Source: JBBKWH01 sp037968855 (lineage in GTDB: Bacteria; Pseudomonadota; Gammaproteobacteria; Pseudomonadales; Moraxellaceae). Taken from it: 63,183 nt of DNA. The stretch is taken from positions 1 to 63,183 of the forward strand of contig JBBKWH010000127.1 of NCBI GenBank assembly GCA_037968855.1. Direction: 5' to 3'. Shown here in pieces: positions 1-9,355 of this stretch; position 1 is the first letter of the stretch, and each line of letters opens with the position of its first letter. A program made the translations under genes and the position numbers. The notes below the pieces were generated by a model. It was not told the DNA's origin, did not search any database, and was given only the letters and a program-made list of their open reading frames with translations.

Positions 1-180
1 GTCACACTAGCACGATGTGATTAGACTTTTTTGCGTTTCTATGCGGCACTTCTATGCGGGGTTTATTTGTCGGTTTGTTATGTTGATTCAAAGAGAAGGA
101 AGTCCTACCCCATTTTTACACCATAGAATCTTTATTTTACTTGAGTTGCTTGCTACATAAGGCTTTGCGGGATGCTAGAT

Positions 181-256
181 TGGTGCCGGAAATAGGAATC
201 GAACCTACGACCTTCTCATTACGAATGAGCTGCTCTACCGACTGAGCTATACCGGC
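181..256 (-). tRNA. tRNA-Thr (anticodon CGT)
   Basis: Read on the minus strand, this 76-nt segment folds as a complete tRNA: acceptor GCCGGTA pairing with the 3' arm, a D arm with GCTC/GAGC, an anticodon loop TTCGTAA (anticodon CGT) and a T arm GGTTCGATTCC. The 3' CCA is encoded. The anticodon arm has the same first-pair G-A mismatch as Escherichia coli thrW, which it resembles closely. Confidence 0.97.
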
Positions 257-278
257 ATTTGATCCATCAGGTGCACCG

Positions 279-308
279 ATTCTAGCTGCTTAAGACTTTT
301 GAATTCAA
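279..308 (-). promoter_or_regulatory. Probable sigma-70 promoter of tRNA-Thr
   Basis: On the minus strand TTGAAT and TAGAAT are separated by 18 bp, and the -10 box lies 22 bp upstream of the mature tRNA 5' end. The fit to consensus is good (4/6 and 5/6). The assignment is from pattern only. Confidence 0.55.
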
Positions 309-495
309 TATCTAACGATCAGACAATGAGCAACGACGTGATTCGGCTGCCTGTCTATCCAATATCGCTTTGCTGCAAAGATCGACTTGAATATCATCAG
401 CTTCGCCTTCATTGTTGTGGCATGAATTTTTTGCTGTCGCCCGATCACCGTTTAACGGCATAACACGGGCGAGGCACGTCACCATTGGGATTTCA

Positions 496-3400
496 ATGCC
501 ACACGCCACACCTGCTGCTGTATCTGCCGTCACCGATCCTTTGATCATGGCGCGTGATCGCTATCGCCTGTCACGCTTAAAATCTGGCAAACAAGCCGAT
601 CCAGCCAAATATGCCGAACTGCTCGAAAAATCCAGCACAGAGGCGGCGGCGCGTTTGTCACGTTTGCCTGAGATTCGTTTAAACGAAGAATTACCGGTGA
701 GCCAGTCGGCAGAGCGATTGATTGCGGCGATTCGTGACAACCAAGTGATTATTGTTGCAGGCGAGACTGGCTCCGGCAAAACCACCCAATTGCCTAAGCT
801 GGTGATGCTGGCGGGTCGGGGTATTAGTGGTTTGATTGGCCATACTCAGCCGCGTCGATTGGCGGCGCGTAGTGTGTCGCAGCGGATTGCCGAGGAGTTA
901 GGCGAGCCGCTGGGCAAAACCGTGGGTTTTAAGGTGCGCTTTAACGAAACTGGCGATCACAACGCGATTATTCGCTTGATGACCGATGGGATCTTGCTGG
1001 CCGAGATGTCGAATGATCGGTTTTTGAATAAATACGACACCATCATTATTGATGAAGCGCACGAACGTAGCCTGAATATTGATTTTATCTTGGGCTATTT
1101 GCGGCAGATTTTGCCCAAGCGTCCTGATCTTAAAGTGATTGTCACGTCCGCTACCTTAGACGTCAATCGCTTTAGTGAATACTTTGGTGGCGCGCCGGTG
1201 TTTACGGTGGAAGGGCGTAGCTTTCCGGTCGAGGTGCGTTATCGACCGATATCGGAGTTGCCGGTTGGTGGCAGCGACGATGATGAGTTTGACAATTTTG
1301 AAGAAAACTTGCCGCGTGCTGTGGTGGCCGCGGTCGAGGAGTGTTATGCCGATGCCGAAAGCAAAGGCCATCCACAACTGGCGGATATTCTGATTTTTGC
1401 CAGTACCGAACAAGAAATTCGGGAATTACAAGACACCTTGCAACGTTTTGGCCCACGGCATACCGAAGTGCTGCCGCTATATGCGCGTTTGGCGCTGGCC
1501 GAGCAGCAAAAGATCTTTAATCCTAGTGGTAAAGGTCGTCGGATTATTATTGCCACCAACGTGGCCGAAACCGCGCTGACCGTGCCAAATATTCGCTACG
1601 TGATCGACTCTGGTTTTGCGCGCATGTCGCGTTATTCCTATCGCTCGCGGGTACAGCGTTTGCCAATTGAAGCCATCAGCCAAGCGGCGGCCAATCAGCG
1701 TAAAGGGCGTTGTGGCCGGATTGCGGCGGGTGTGTGTATTCGGTTGTTTAGCGAAGCCGACTTTTTGGGACGGCCTGAGTTTACCGAGCCAGAAATTCGC
1801 CGTACTAATTTGGCCTCAGTCATTTTGCAGATGGAAAACCTGCGCTTGGGCCAAGTCGAAGACTTCGATTTTATCGAACCGCCTGATCATCGCTTGGTCA
1901 ATGACGGCAAAAAACTGTTGGTTGAACTGGGTGCATTAGAGGACGGTAAAACCGGCCTGACCAAGACCGGCCAGCAAATGGCTAAAATGCCGATTGATCC
2001 GCGCTTGTCTCGGATGATTTTGGGTGGTGCACATTTTGGCGTACTAAAAGAAACCTTGATTATTGTTAGCGCCTTGTCGGTGCAAGACCCGCGTGAACGG
2101 CCGAATGATAAAAAGACCCAAGCCGATCAAAAACATGCCTTATTTAAAGAAAAAGATTCGGACTTTTTGTTTTATTTAAAGTTGTGGCAAACGCTGGCCG
2201 AGCAAAAAGGCCAAATGACCGAAAACCAGCGGCGCAATTTTGCTCGTCAGCACTTTTTAAGTTGGTTACGCTTGCGCGAATGGCGACAGACGCATCGGCA
2301 GCTTGAAGAACTGGCCGAGCAATTGCGCTTATCGTTTAACGATCAACCGGCCAATTATGAAAACCTGCACCGTGCCTTGCTCAGTGGCTTGCTGTCCTTT
2401 GTGGCGCAAAAAACCGATGAGCGTAATGAATACATGGCGGTGCGTCAGCAAAAGACTAAAATCTTCCCCAATAGCACGCTGCACAAACAGCCAACGCCGT
2501 GGGTGATGGCGTTTGAGATTGTCGAAACCTCACAAGTGTATATGCGCACGCTGGCCAAAATTGAGCCAGAATGGATTATTGCAGCGGCGCGTGGCTTGCT
2601 CAAATATCATTATTTTGAGCCGCATTGGTCGAAAAAAACCGGCCGCGTGCAAGCCTACACGCAAATCTCATTGTTTGGTTTAATCATCCAAGCCAAGCAA
2701 TTATGCGATTACGAAAAAGTTGATCTCAAAGACGCACATGAAATTTTTATGCGTGATGGCTTAACCACCGGCGAGCTGGGCATTGCCCCGCCATTTTTGC
2801 AGCATAACTTGGCGTTGATCGAAGACGTGCAGCGCATTGAAGACAAACTGCGTCGCCGCGATTTGCTGGTTGATGAAGAAACCCTGTACCAGTTCTATGC
2901 CGGACGGATTCCAGACACCGTTGCCAGTCGGCGTAGCTTTGAAGACTGGCGTGCCGAGATCGAAAAGACCGACCCGCAGCATCTATTTTTGACCGAAGCC
3001 GATATTTTGGCCGACAGCGTGCCGGACACCAACGACTTTCCAGAGCAGTGGCAAGTGGGCAAGCTGCTATTGCCGACCCGCTATGTGTTTAACCCGAATG
3101 GCGAGGACGATGGCGCGATTGTCACCGTGCCGATTCAGGCCTTGCCACAGCTTGACGCCACTCAACTGGCATGGGGCATTCAAGGCTGGCGTACCGAACT
3201 GGTTGAAGCACTGCTGAAATCGTTGCCCAAAGAACACCGCCGCAAGCTGGTGCCAATTCCAGACACCGCGCAAAAAATCCTGCCCAAACTTCAGCCAAAC
3301 GCGCAAAGCGGATTGCTCAGTCAGATGGTGCAGGCATTGGCGGGTTATGGCATTGATGCCAAAGATTTTGACTTTGAGCAAATTCCGCTGTATTTGCGGC

Positions 3401-4341
3401 CACTGATTCAAGTGGTCGATGGCCGCAAAAAAATCATTGCCGAAGGGCGAGACCTGCTTGATCTGCAAGCGCGCTGTCGGGTGCAAAGTAATGCACCGAT
3501 CAAGCAGCAAGCCGGTGAACTGCGTGATTTTCCCGCGGAGTTTGCCTTTGAAACCGGCAAAAACATCGCAGGACTTGCGGTCAGCCAATATCATGCGTTG
3601 GTACCGACTGATGCAGTGGATGGCGGCGTGGTGGTGCAAACCTTTGCCGATGAAAAAACCGCGACGCTGGCCCATCGTCAAGGGGTGCTGCGGCTATATA
3701 GTTTGCAGCTAGGCGATCTGGCACGGCAACTTAAGAAACAATTGCCCAAAGCCATCATTCTGACCTATGCGCCATTGGGCGACAAAACCGCGCTAGAAGC
3801 CTTGCTGATCCATGCCACGCTTGATGCAACCTTTAGCGATCTACCGATGACTAAGGCGGCGTATGACGCTGCACTGGCCAAAGATAAGCCGCGTTTTTTA
3901 AGCGTCGGTCAAACCGTCTTGCGCGAACTCACTGATATTTTTGTGCAGTGGCAAGCGATTCGCCGTCAGTTGATGTCCATGGATGCCGATATTTTTGGCC
4001 GTAATTTAGACGACGCCGAAGACCAACTGGACGCGCTGCATTTAAATGATTTTGTCTATCGGATTGATGTGCAGCACTGGCGGCAGTATCCGCGCTATTT
4101 AAATGCCTTAAACATTCGCTTGGAGCGTTTGCCGAACAACTTAAAGCGCGATACTGAAGCAGTGGTACAGCTTGACCCACTGATGACCAAAATTGCCACA
4201 CGTGAAAACGAAGCCAAGCTGTCGGAGTTTCGTTGGGCGTTGGAGGAGCTGCGTATTTCGCTATTTGCCCAACCGATGAAAACACTGGGGCCGGTGTCGG
4301 TGAAGCGGTTGGAGAAGTTGTGGGCAGAGGTGAGTGCCTAA
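496..4341 (+). CDS. hrpA: ATP-dependent RNA helicase HrpA
   Basis: DEAH-box RNA helicase of about 1281 residues, the usual HrpA length (about 1300 in E. coli). In E. coli HrpA acts on mRNA processing and rescues collided ribosomes. Visible motifs: Walker A GETGSGKT, the following QPRRLAAR, the DEAH box in IIDEAHERSLNIDF, SAT (TSATLD) and the motif VI region QRKGRCGR. The helicase-associated and C-terminal domains follow. An upstream in-frame ATG at 412 has no ribosome site; the ATG at 496 is preceded by GGGA at 6 nt spacing and starts nearer the family N terminus, so I use it. The gene is preceded by tRNA-Thr on the other strand and followed after 26 bp by an unrelated HEAT-like gene. The product is clear; the start is less certain. 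Confidence 0.96.
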   Translation: MPHATPAAVSAVTDPLIMARDRYRLSRLKSGKQADPAKYAELLEKSSTEAAARLSRLPEIRLNEELPVSQSAERLIAAIRDNQVIIVAGETGSGKTTQLPKLVMLAGRGISGLIGHTQPRRLAARSVSQRIAEELGEPLGKTVGFKVRFNETGDHNAIIRLMTDGILLAEMSNDRFLNKYDTIIIDEAHERSLNIDFILGYLRQILPKRPDLKVIVTSATLDVNRFSEYFGGAPVFTVEGRSFPVEVRYRPISELPVGGSDDDEFDNFEENLPRAVVAAVEECYADAESKGHPQLADILIFASTEQEIRELQDTLQRFGPRHTEVLPLYARLALAEQQKIFNPSGKGRRIIIATNVAETALTVPNIRYVIDSGFARMSRYSYRSRVQRLPIEAISQAAANQRKGRCGRIAAGVCIRLFSEADFLGRPEFTEPEIRRTNLASVILQMENLRLGQVEDFDFIEPPDHRLVNDGKKLLVELGALEDGKTGLTKTGQQMAKMPIDPRLSRMILGGAHFGVLKETLIIVSALSVQDPRERPNDKKTQADQKHALFKEKDSDFLFYLKLWQTLAEQKGQMTENQRRNFARQHFLSWLRLREWRQTHRQLEELAEQLRLSFNDQPANYENLHRALLSGLLSFVAQKTDERNEYMAVRQQKTKIFPNSTLHKQPTPWVMAFEIVETSQVYMRTLAKIEPEWIIAAARGLLKYHYFEPHWSKKTGRVQAYTQISLFGLIIQAKQLCDYEKVDLKDAHEIFMRDGLTTGELGIAPPFLQHNLALIEDVQRIEDKLRRRDLLVDEETLYQFYAGRIPDTVASRRSFEDWRAEIEKTDPQHLFLTEADILADSVPDTNDFPEQWQVGKLLLPTRYVFNPNGEDDGAIVTVPIQALPQLDATQLAWGIQGWRTELVEALLKSLPKEHRRKLVPIPDTAQKILPKLQPNAQSGLLSQMVQALAGYGIDAKDFDFEQIPLYLRPLIQVVDGRKKIIAEGRDLLDLQARCRVQSNAPIKQQAGELRDFPAEFAFETGKNIAGLAVSQYHALVPTDAVDGGVVVQTFADEKTATLAHRQGVLRLYSLQLGDLARQLKKQLPKAIILTYAPLGDKTALEALLIHATLDATFSDLPMTKAAYDAALAKDKPRFLSVGQTVLRELTDIFVQWQAIRRQLMSMDADIFGRNLDDAEDQLDALHLNDFVYRIDVQHWRQYPRYLNALNIRLERLPNNLKRDTEAVVQLDPLMTKIATRENEAKLSEFRWALEELRISLFAQPMKTLGPVSVKRLEKLWAEVSA

Positions 4342-4367
4342 CATCAGGAGTGATCAGACATGCTTAA

Positions 4368-5363
4368 TTGGCAATCTTAAAAGCAAGAGTGGTCGTCTTG
4401 TTTGGGGATCGACAGACTAAACATTCTATCGCTCAAAAAAAGACGGATTTATATGAATTGCTGCAAAGCAGTGCCGACTTGTCGTTGTCTAGTCTTGATG
4501 CGAGTGAGCGGCAGATTCGAGCTTTATTTGGGTATCCGTTTTTTGCTCAAAAAATCGATGATGATGTGACTGCTGATCTTGCTTGGTTATATCTATCGCA
4601 CTGGGATGGATATAGCCGCGAAAAAGCGATACGACGGCTCAACACGGTCGCGCGAAACAGCGTACTGCTTGCGATACTCATACGCCGCCTTAATGAATGG
4701 GTTCCCCAAGTTCAGGCTGCTGCCATACTAGTGTTGCCGAGAGTGGTTGCAGCATCCAACCCTAATGATGTGGTAGATGCGCTGTTTGCGATTTTGCCGC
4801 ATTGGAGCTCTTGGCAGCGCATTGAGCCAGAAAGTCGTCAGGTCGTATTAAATTTAATGCAACAGCCAGCGTTGATTGAGCGATATAAAATCAAGCTGAT
4901 CGCAGCAGAATCCGGTGGGATCAGTCATGTGCTTGCTCAATTGGGTCGGGCATCGAATTTAGATCAACATCTCGCTGATATTGCAAGCGATGCTGCACAG
5001 CCCGCCATTCGCTGTAAAGCCTACCAAAGCATGTTAAACGGTGAAATGAGTTGGCTTGAGAGTCGGCAATGGCAGTGGACAGACCTTCGATACTGTAAAG
5101 GTCGGCTACAGCCTGTTTCGGCGAGTAGACTGCTCAGCTTGCAGTATCCATTTTTGCAGACGCTCAATATTGCTGCGACTGATCGATCAGTAATGGTGCG
5201 CCGACTGGCGGCTCAGTCCTTGATCAATCACTTAGAGAGGGTTGGTCAAGACGCATTAGCACTGGCCGAGCGGTTTAGTCGTGATGCTGCGCCATCAGTC
5301 GCAGAGCGAGGAGAGTTTATCTTAAAAAAACTATCAAATAGGGTTGGGATTGGTCAAAGTTAA
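4368..5363 (+). CDS. Uncharacterised HEAT/ARM-repeat-like protein
   Basis: I recognise no specific family. The roughly 330-residue product is almost wholly helical, with repeated amphipathic helix pairs (for example VQAAAILVLPRVVAA and VMVRRLAAQSLINHLERV) that look like HEAT or ARM repeats, a protein-binding scaffold. There is no signal peptide, membrane segment or catalytic motif. The start is poorly defined: the longest frame opens with TTG at 4368, a GTG follows at 4389, and the best Shine-Dalgarno (AGGAG, 4346-4350) instead serves an out-of-frame ATG at 4360 that opens only six codons. The gene may be translated with hrpA, whose stop lies 26 bp upstream. It converges on the CBS-domain gene. 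It is probably real because the frame is long and codon use resembles its neighbours. Confidence 0.7.
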   Translation: MAILKARVVVLFGDRQTKHSIAQKKTDLYELLQSSADLSLSSLDASERQIRALFGYPFFAQKIDDDVTADLAWLYLSHWDGYSREKAIRRLNTVARNSVLLAILIRRLNEWVPQVQAAAILVLPRVVAASNPNDVVDALFAILPHWSSWQRIEPESRQVVLNLMQQPALIERYKIKLIAAESGGISHVLAQLGRASNLDQHLADIASDAAQPAIRCKAYQSMLNGEMSWLESRQWQWTDLRYCKGRLQPVSASRLLSLQYPFLQTLNIAATDRSVMVRRLAAQSLINHLERVGQDALALAERFSRDAAPSVAERGEFILKKLSNRVGIGQS

Positions 5364-5461
5364 TTTGACGTTGGTAAAAGTATTGATCAAACAATAAAAT
5401 TTAACCTGATCCAAAAAATGCAAAATGATCCGACTGATCTAAACCAATCGGAGTCACCTCA

Positions 5462-5893
5462 TTACCCCGTAATATAACTCTGCAACTGATCAATCATTTT
5501 TTGCTGTTCGGCAATCATGGTTTTGACCAAGTCGCCGATGGAGAGCATCCCCATCAACGTACCATTGTCCATAATTGGTAAATGTCGAATATGTTTGTCG
5601 GTCATCAAGCCCAAACAATCATCCACCGACATAAGCGGTTCGACTGTGGTCAAGGTGGTACTCATAATGACCGAAACAGGTGTATCGCGAGAGGAGCGAT
5701 CCATCAGCGCAATTTTTCGTGTGTAATCGCGCTCACTAAACATCCCGACCAGCTTGCCTTCATCAAGCACCATCAAGGCACCAATGCCTTTATCAGACAT
5801 CAAACGGATCGCATCGAAGACGGTTTGGTTAGGAGTGACAAAATATGTCTCTTGAATGGCTTTTGCTTTGAGTACATCAGCGGCATTTGGCAT
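5462..5893 (-). CDS. CBS-domain pair protein
   Basis: This 143-residue protein is essentially two CBS domains (about residues 15-65 and 80-135) that form one Bateman module, the adenosyl-nucleotide sensor fold. Typical CBS strings are GALMVLDEGKLVGMFSERDYTRK and, in the second repeat, RHLPIMDNGTLMGMLSIGDLVK. Stand-alone proteins of this type are common in proteobacteria and bind AMP, ATP, NAD or SAM, but the ligand cannot be read from sequence. No catalytic domain is attached. It lies alone, convergent with the HEAT-like gene. Confidence 0.9.
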   Translation of the reverse strand: MPNAADVLKAKAIQETYFVTPNQTVFDAIRLMSDKGIGALMVLDEGKLVGMFSERDYTRKIALMDRSSRDTPVSVIMSTTLTTVEPLMSVDDCLGLMTDKHIRHLPIMDNGTLMGMLSIGDLVKTMIAEQQKMIDQLQSYITG

Positions 5894-6123
5894 GTCGATG
5901 TTCCTACAGTGGGGCAGTTGGTTATTCGCAAAAATGCACGGCTTTATGCATCAATAGCACGTTTTGCAGTGGCTTTCTAGGATCAGACTGCACAGTGCTC
6001 GATGCCTTGAGTGTCTCGGCAGCGTCGATGGATATTAAGCAAGTGCAGTGCCAAAACCCCAATATAAAGTCGCTGTGTGCATCATATTGGGTCATCCTGC
6101 ACTAGACAAAAGCGGCCTATCGG

Positions 6124-6152
6124 TTGACACTAGATGCCATTCTGAAACATTG
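6124..6152 (+). promoter_or_regulatory. Possible promoter of the FabH-like gene
   Basis: A perfect -35 hexamer TTGACA at 6124-6129 stands 54 bp before the chosen start codon. The best -10 candidate near 17-18 bp spacing (around CATTGT, 6148-6153) is weak, so only the -35 element is convincing. Confidence 0.35.
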
Positions 6153-6177
6153 TTTTACTAATTTGCAGGAGCATGAC

Positions 6178-7296
6178 ATGGCCATTCGCATTACCGGAAC
6201 AGGGCTTTATACGCCGCCATTTTCGATCAGTAATGAGGAGTTGGTCGAGAGTTTAAATGCCCATGTCGAGCAATATAACCAAGATCATGCTACCGAAATC
6301 GAAGCCGGTACACTAACTGCCAAGCGTGGTTCATCGCCAGAATTCATCGAAAAAGCTAGCGGAATCAAGTCACGTTACGTGATGAACAAAGACGGCGTGC
6401 TCGATCCTACCCGTATGGCGCCGCACATTGCCGAGCGTCCCAACGAAGAGATCTCGATTCAAGCCGAGATCGCCGTGGCTGCAGCGCAAGATGCACTTAA
6501 CAATGCCGGATTAGTCGCAGACGATTTAGACGCGGTTATTATGGCTTGTTCAAACTTGCAGCGTGCCTATCCTGCGGTATCAATTGAAGTACAAGCGGCG
6601 CTGGGTATGACCCATGGTTATGCTTTTGATATGAACGTGGCTTGTAGTGCAGCGACCTTTGGTTTGCAGCAAGCGGTCGACGCGATTAAGAGTGGTTCGG
6701 CCAAGCGGGTGTTGATGGTTAATCCGGAAATTACCTCTGGCCATCTCAATTGGACTGAGCGTGATAGTCATTTTATCTTTGGTGATGTCTGTACGGCGGT
6801 GATTGTCGAAGAGACCAACGATAAGGCGGGTTTTGAAATTATTGGCACACGGTTGCTGTCGCAGTTCTCCAATAATATTCGCAATAACTTTGGCTTTTTA
6901 AACCGTGCCGATGAGTCGGGTGAGGGCCAGCCGGATAAGCTGTTTAAGCAAAACGGCCAAAAAGTCTATCGTGAAGTCTCGCCATTGGTTGCCAAGACCA
7001 TTACTGAGCATTTGCAGTCAGTGGGCTTAAGCCTTGATGATATTCAGCGTTTTTGGCTACACCAAGCCAATGCCAACATGAACAATTTAATCCTTAAAAT
7101 GATGCTAGGTGAAGTGCCAAGCAATCCATTGCGCGCGCCAATTATTTTGGACGAATACGCCAACACTAGTTCGGCAGGCTCGATCATTGCCTTCCACAAG
7201 CACTCGCAAGACATGAAGGCGGGTGATTTGGGGGTGATTTGCTCGTTTGGTGCGGGATATTCGATTGGCTCGGTGATTGTAAAAAAAGTCGATTAA
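6178..7296 (+). CDS. Beta-ketoacyl-ACP synthase III family protein (FabH-like)
   Basis: Thiolase-fold condensing enzyme of the FabH family, 372 residues. FabH enzymes start fatty-acid synthesis by condensing an acyl-CoA with malonyl-ACP in the cytosol. The triad is present: Cys156 in NVACSAATFG, His295 in FWLHQANANM and Asn329 in EYANTSSAGS. The protein is about 50 residues longer than E. coli FabH, mainly through an insertion around residues 25-65 and a loop around the retained SGIKSRYV motif. This longer class occurs in Acinetobacter and pseudomonads and may prefer longer or unusual primers. It is not in a fab operon. The start is ATG 6178 because AGGAG lies 6 nt upstream; an upstream in-frame TTG has no such site. 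Substrate is unproven. Confidence 0.9.
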   Translation: MAIRITGTGLYTPPFSISNEELVESLNAHVEQYNQDHATEIEAGTLTAKRGSSPEFIEKASGIKSRYVMNKDGVLDPTRMAPHIAERPNEEISIQAEIAVAAAQDALNNAGLVADDLDAVIMACSNLQRAYPAVSIEVQAALGMTHGYAFDMNVACSAATFGLQQAVDAIKSGSAKRVLMVNPEITSGHLNWTERDSHFIFGDVCTAVIVEETNDKAGFEIIGTRLLSQFSNNIRNNFGFLNRADESGEGQPDKLFKQNGQKVYREVSPLVAKTITEHLQSVGLSLDDIQRFWLHQANANMNNLILKMMLGEVPSNPLRAPIILDEYANTSSAGSIIAFHKHSQDMKAGDLGVICSFGAGYSIGSVIVKKVD

Positions 7297-7302
7297 AACA
7301 CC

Positions 7303-7899
7303 ATGCTGACTCAGTTTGACCCAAATAATATACTGTCAAACCAATGGGTTCGCTTAGAGCCACTGCAACCCATGCATGCCGATGCATTATGGCAAATTGG
7401 CCAACAGGCAGCGGATTGGCAGTACTTGCCGCGTGGATGCTTCACTTCACAAGACGACTTGCATGCATGGATTGATGAGGCGCTGTTGGCCCAAGCCAAA
7501 GGTGAGCAGCAAGCGTTTGTGATTTTTGATCAACAAACAGGGCAGTGTTGTGGTAGCACCCGTTACCTCAATATTCGTGCCGCGCATTTTGGTGTGGAGA
7601 TTGGCTGGACATGGTTGGCCCAGTCAGCGCAACGAACAGCGATCAATACCGCAACCAAATTGTGTCTGTTTGAGTATGCCTTTGAGCAATGGCAGATGCG
7701 TCGTGTGGAGCTAAAAACTGATCTGCGTAACCTGCGCTCACAACGGGCGATTGAGCGTTTGGGTGCGGTGCGTGAAGGCGTTTGGCGTAAACACATGTGC
7801 GTGCAACAGGGTTATATGCGCGATACGGTGTTTTATAGCGTGATTGATGATGAATGGCCTATGATCAAACAGCGGTTACAGGCATTTTTGCAGCGTTAA
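7303..7899 (+). CDS. GNAT N-acetyltransferase, RimJ/RimL type
   Basis: A 198-residue GNAT-fold acetyltransferase of the RimJ/RimL subgroup, enzymes that move acetyl from acetyl-CoA to N-terminal or side-chain amines. Family features are VRLEPLQPMHADAL at the start, the strand GQCCGSTRYLNI, the EIGWTWLAQSAQRTAIN segment, where the acetyl-CoA loop lies, and the C-terminal NLRSQRAIERLGAVREGVWRKH block typical of this subgroup. It starts 6 bp after the FabH-like gene stop and is probably co-transcribed with it; a strong terminator follows. The substrate is unknown. Confidence 0.9.
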   Translation: MLTQFDPNNILSNQWVRLEPLQPMHADALWQIGQQAADWQYLPRGCFTSQDDLHAWIDEALLAQAKGEQQAFVIFDQQTGQCCGSTRYLNIRAAHFGVEIGWTWLAQSAQRTAINTATKLCLFEYAFEQWQMRRVELKTDLRNLRSQRAIERLGAVREGVWRKHMCVQQGYMRDTVFYSVIDDEWPMIKQRLQAFLQR

Positions 7900-7906
7900 A
7901 AACCAA

Positions 7907-7934
7907 AAAAACAGGACTAAGTCCTGTTTTTTTA
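7907..7934. terminator. Bidirectional rho-independent terminator
   Basis: AACAGGAC and GTCCTGTT form an 8-bp stem with a 3-nt loop, flanked by A-rich sequence on the left and T-rich on the right. It can end both the acetyltransferase transcript (+) and the converging CorC-type transcript (-). Confidence 0.85.
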
Positions 7935-7954
7935 GCGTTGATTGCTCAGCGATA

Positions 7955-9274
7955 TTAGTCGCCTAGATCTTCGACTTCTTCATCTGATTCTGGTTTTGGC
8001 AGTTCACTTGCCAACACCTTATCAATTCGCTTGCCATCCATATCGACAATTTCAAAGCGCCAGCCACTCCACTCGATCACATCGGTGGTTTGTGGAATAC
8101 GACCTAACATCAGCATCATCATGCCGGAGAGGGTGTTATATGCACCGCGATCTTCTTCGGGTAGATGCTTGATTTCTAAGCGGTCTTTGAGATCGTCATT
8201 GGGAATTAAGCCGTCTAACAACCATGAGCCATCTTCACGTTCAATTGCCCAAGAATCATGATCATCTGAGGGGCTAAATTCGCCAGTAATTGCTTCGAGT
8301 AAGTCTTGAACGGTGACAATGCCTTGAATATCACCATATTCATCCACCACTAGCGCCATTTCGGTGCGTGATTCGCGTAGGGCATTGAGCAATTCCATGC
8401 CATTTAGTGATTCTGGTACATACAGTGGCGGTTCCATGATTTTTTCAAGATCAATGGTTTGACCATTTAAGGCTTGGGTGAGCACGGTTTTGGCCATGAC
8501 TAAGCCCATCACATCGTTGATGCTGTCGCGGCAAACCGGAAAACGTGAGTATTCACTGACCGCGATTTTTTCGAGAGTTTCAGCCGAGCTATCGTTGACC
8601 GATAACCATGTCACATCAAGGCGTGGCACCATCAGGCTGACGATTTTTCGGTCATCCAAGCGAAACACGTTGCGTAGCATTTGGTGTTCTTGCTCGTCGA
8701 TCAGGCCGTTTTGTGAGCCTTCGACCAGCATGGCATGAATTTCTTCTTGGGTAACACTTGGCCCTTTGGTGTTTTTGATGCCCATGATTCGCAAGATCAA
8801 GCGGGTCGATGCCGACAAAAAAATCACTAAGGGTCGGGCAATACCACTCAAAATCGCAATTGGTCTAGACACTACACGTGCAACGCCTTCGGGATTAAGT
8901 TGCCCCAAGCGCTTAGGCGCAAGTTCGCCCACCACAATAGACACATAGGTGACAAAGATCACCACAAGGGCAGTAGAGAGGCCGCTTGCGGTATCAGCCG
9001 CCATGGCAAACTCTTCGACAAAATGCACTGCCAAAGGCTCGGCCAAGGCCGCTTCACCAAAAATACCGCTCAAAATAGCGATACTGGTAATGCCAATCTG
9101 AACCGTAGACAGAAAGCTTGAGGGATCTTCGGCAAGGCGGGCTGCCATGATTGCGCCGCGATCACCTTCATCAATATGTTTTTGCAGACGAGCTTTGCGT
9201 GCACTGACCAGCGCCATCTCGGACATGGCAAACAGACCATTAAGAATAATCAGGCCTAGCAGAATCAGAATCAT
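7955..9274 (-). CDS. HlyC/CorC (CNNM-CBS) family membrane protein
   Basis: An inner-membrane protein of 439 residues in the CNNM/CorC family, linked to Mg2+/Co2+ efflux or homeostasis. Domains in order: DUF21/CNNM transmembrane domain (about 1-190, opening ILILLGLIILNGLFAMSEMALVSARK), two CBS domains (about 205-330, with the core VVDEYGDIQGIVTVQDLLEAITGE) and a C-terminal CorC_HlyC domain (about 345-425). The acidic tail ESDEEVEDLGD is short and unstructured. Length and order fit the YfjD/CorB group. It stands alone between a bidirectional terminator and the RDD gene. The exact ion is not readable from sequence. Confidence 0.93.
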   Translation of the reverse strand: MILILLGLIILNGLFAMSEMALVSARKARLQKHIDEGDRGAIMAARLAEDPSSFLSTVQIGITSIAILSGIFGEAALAEPLAVHFVEEFAMAADTASGLSTALVVIFVTYVSIVVGELAPKRLGQLNPEGVARVVSRPIAILSGIARPLVIFLSASTRLILRIMGIKNTKGPSVTQEEIHAMLVEGSQNGLIDEQEHQMLRNVFRLDDRKIVSLMVPRLDVTWLSVNDSSAETLEKIAVSEYSRFPVCRDSINDVMGLVMAKTVLTQALNGQTIDLEKIMEPPLYVPESLNGMELLNALRESRTEMALVVDEYGDIQGIVTVQDLLEAITGEFSPSDDHDSWAIEREDGSWLLDGLIPNDDLKDRLEIKHLPEEDRGAYNTLSGMMMLMLGRIPQTTDVIEWSGWRFEIVDMDGKRIDKVLASELPKPESDEEVEDLGD

Positions 9275-9355
9275 CTTTGCGGGTATCTAGAGCAGATAAA
9301 GGGAATCATGCCACAAACGTGCCAGTCTTTCATGACACGCTGACATAAGCGTTGA

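Noticed and set aside
3067..3681. 204-codon frame antisense to hrpA
   Set aside because: It lies wholly inside the helicase, has no ribosome site, and its content follows the codon pattern of the gene on the other strand.
5582..5980. 132-codon frame opposite the CBS gene
   Set aside because: It mirrors a strong CBS-domain gene and shows no family feature.
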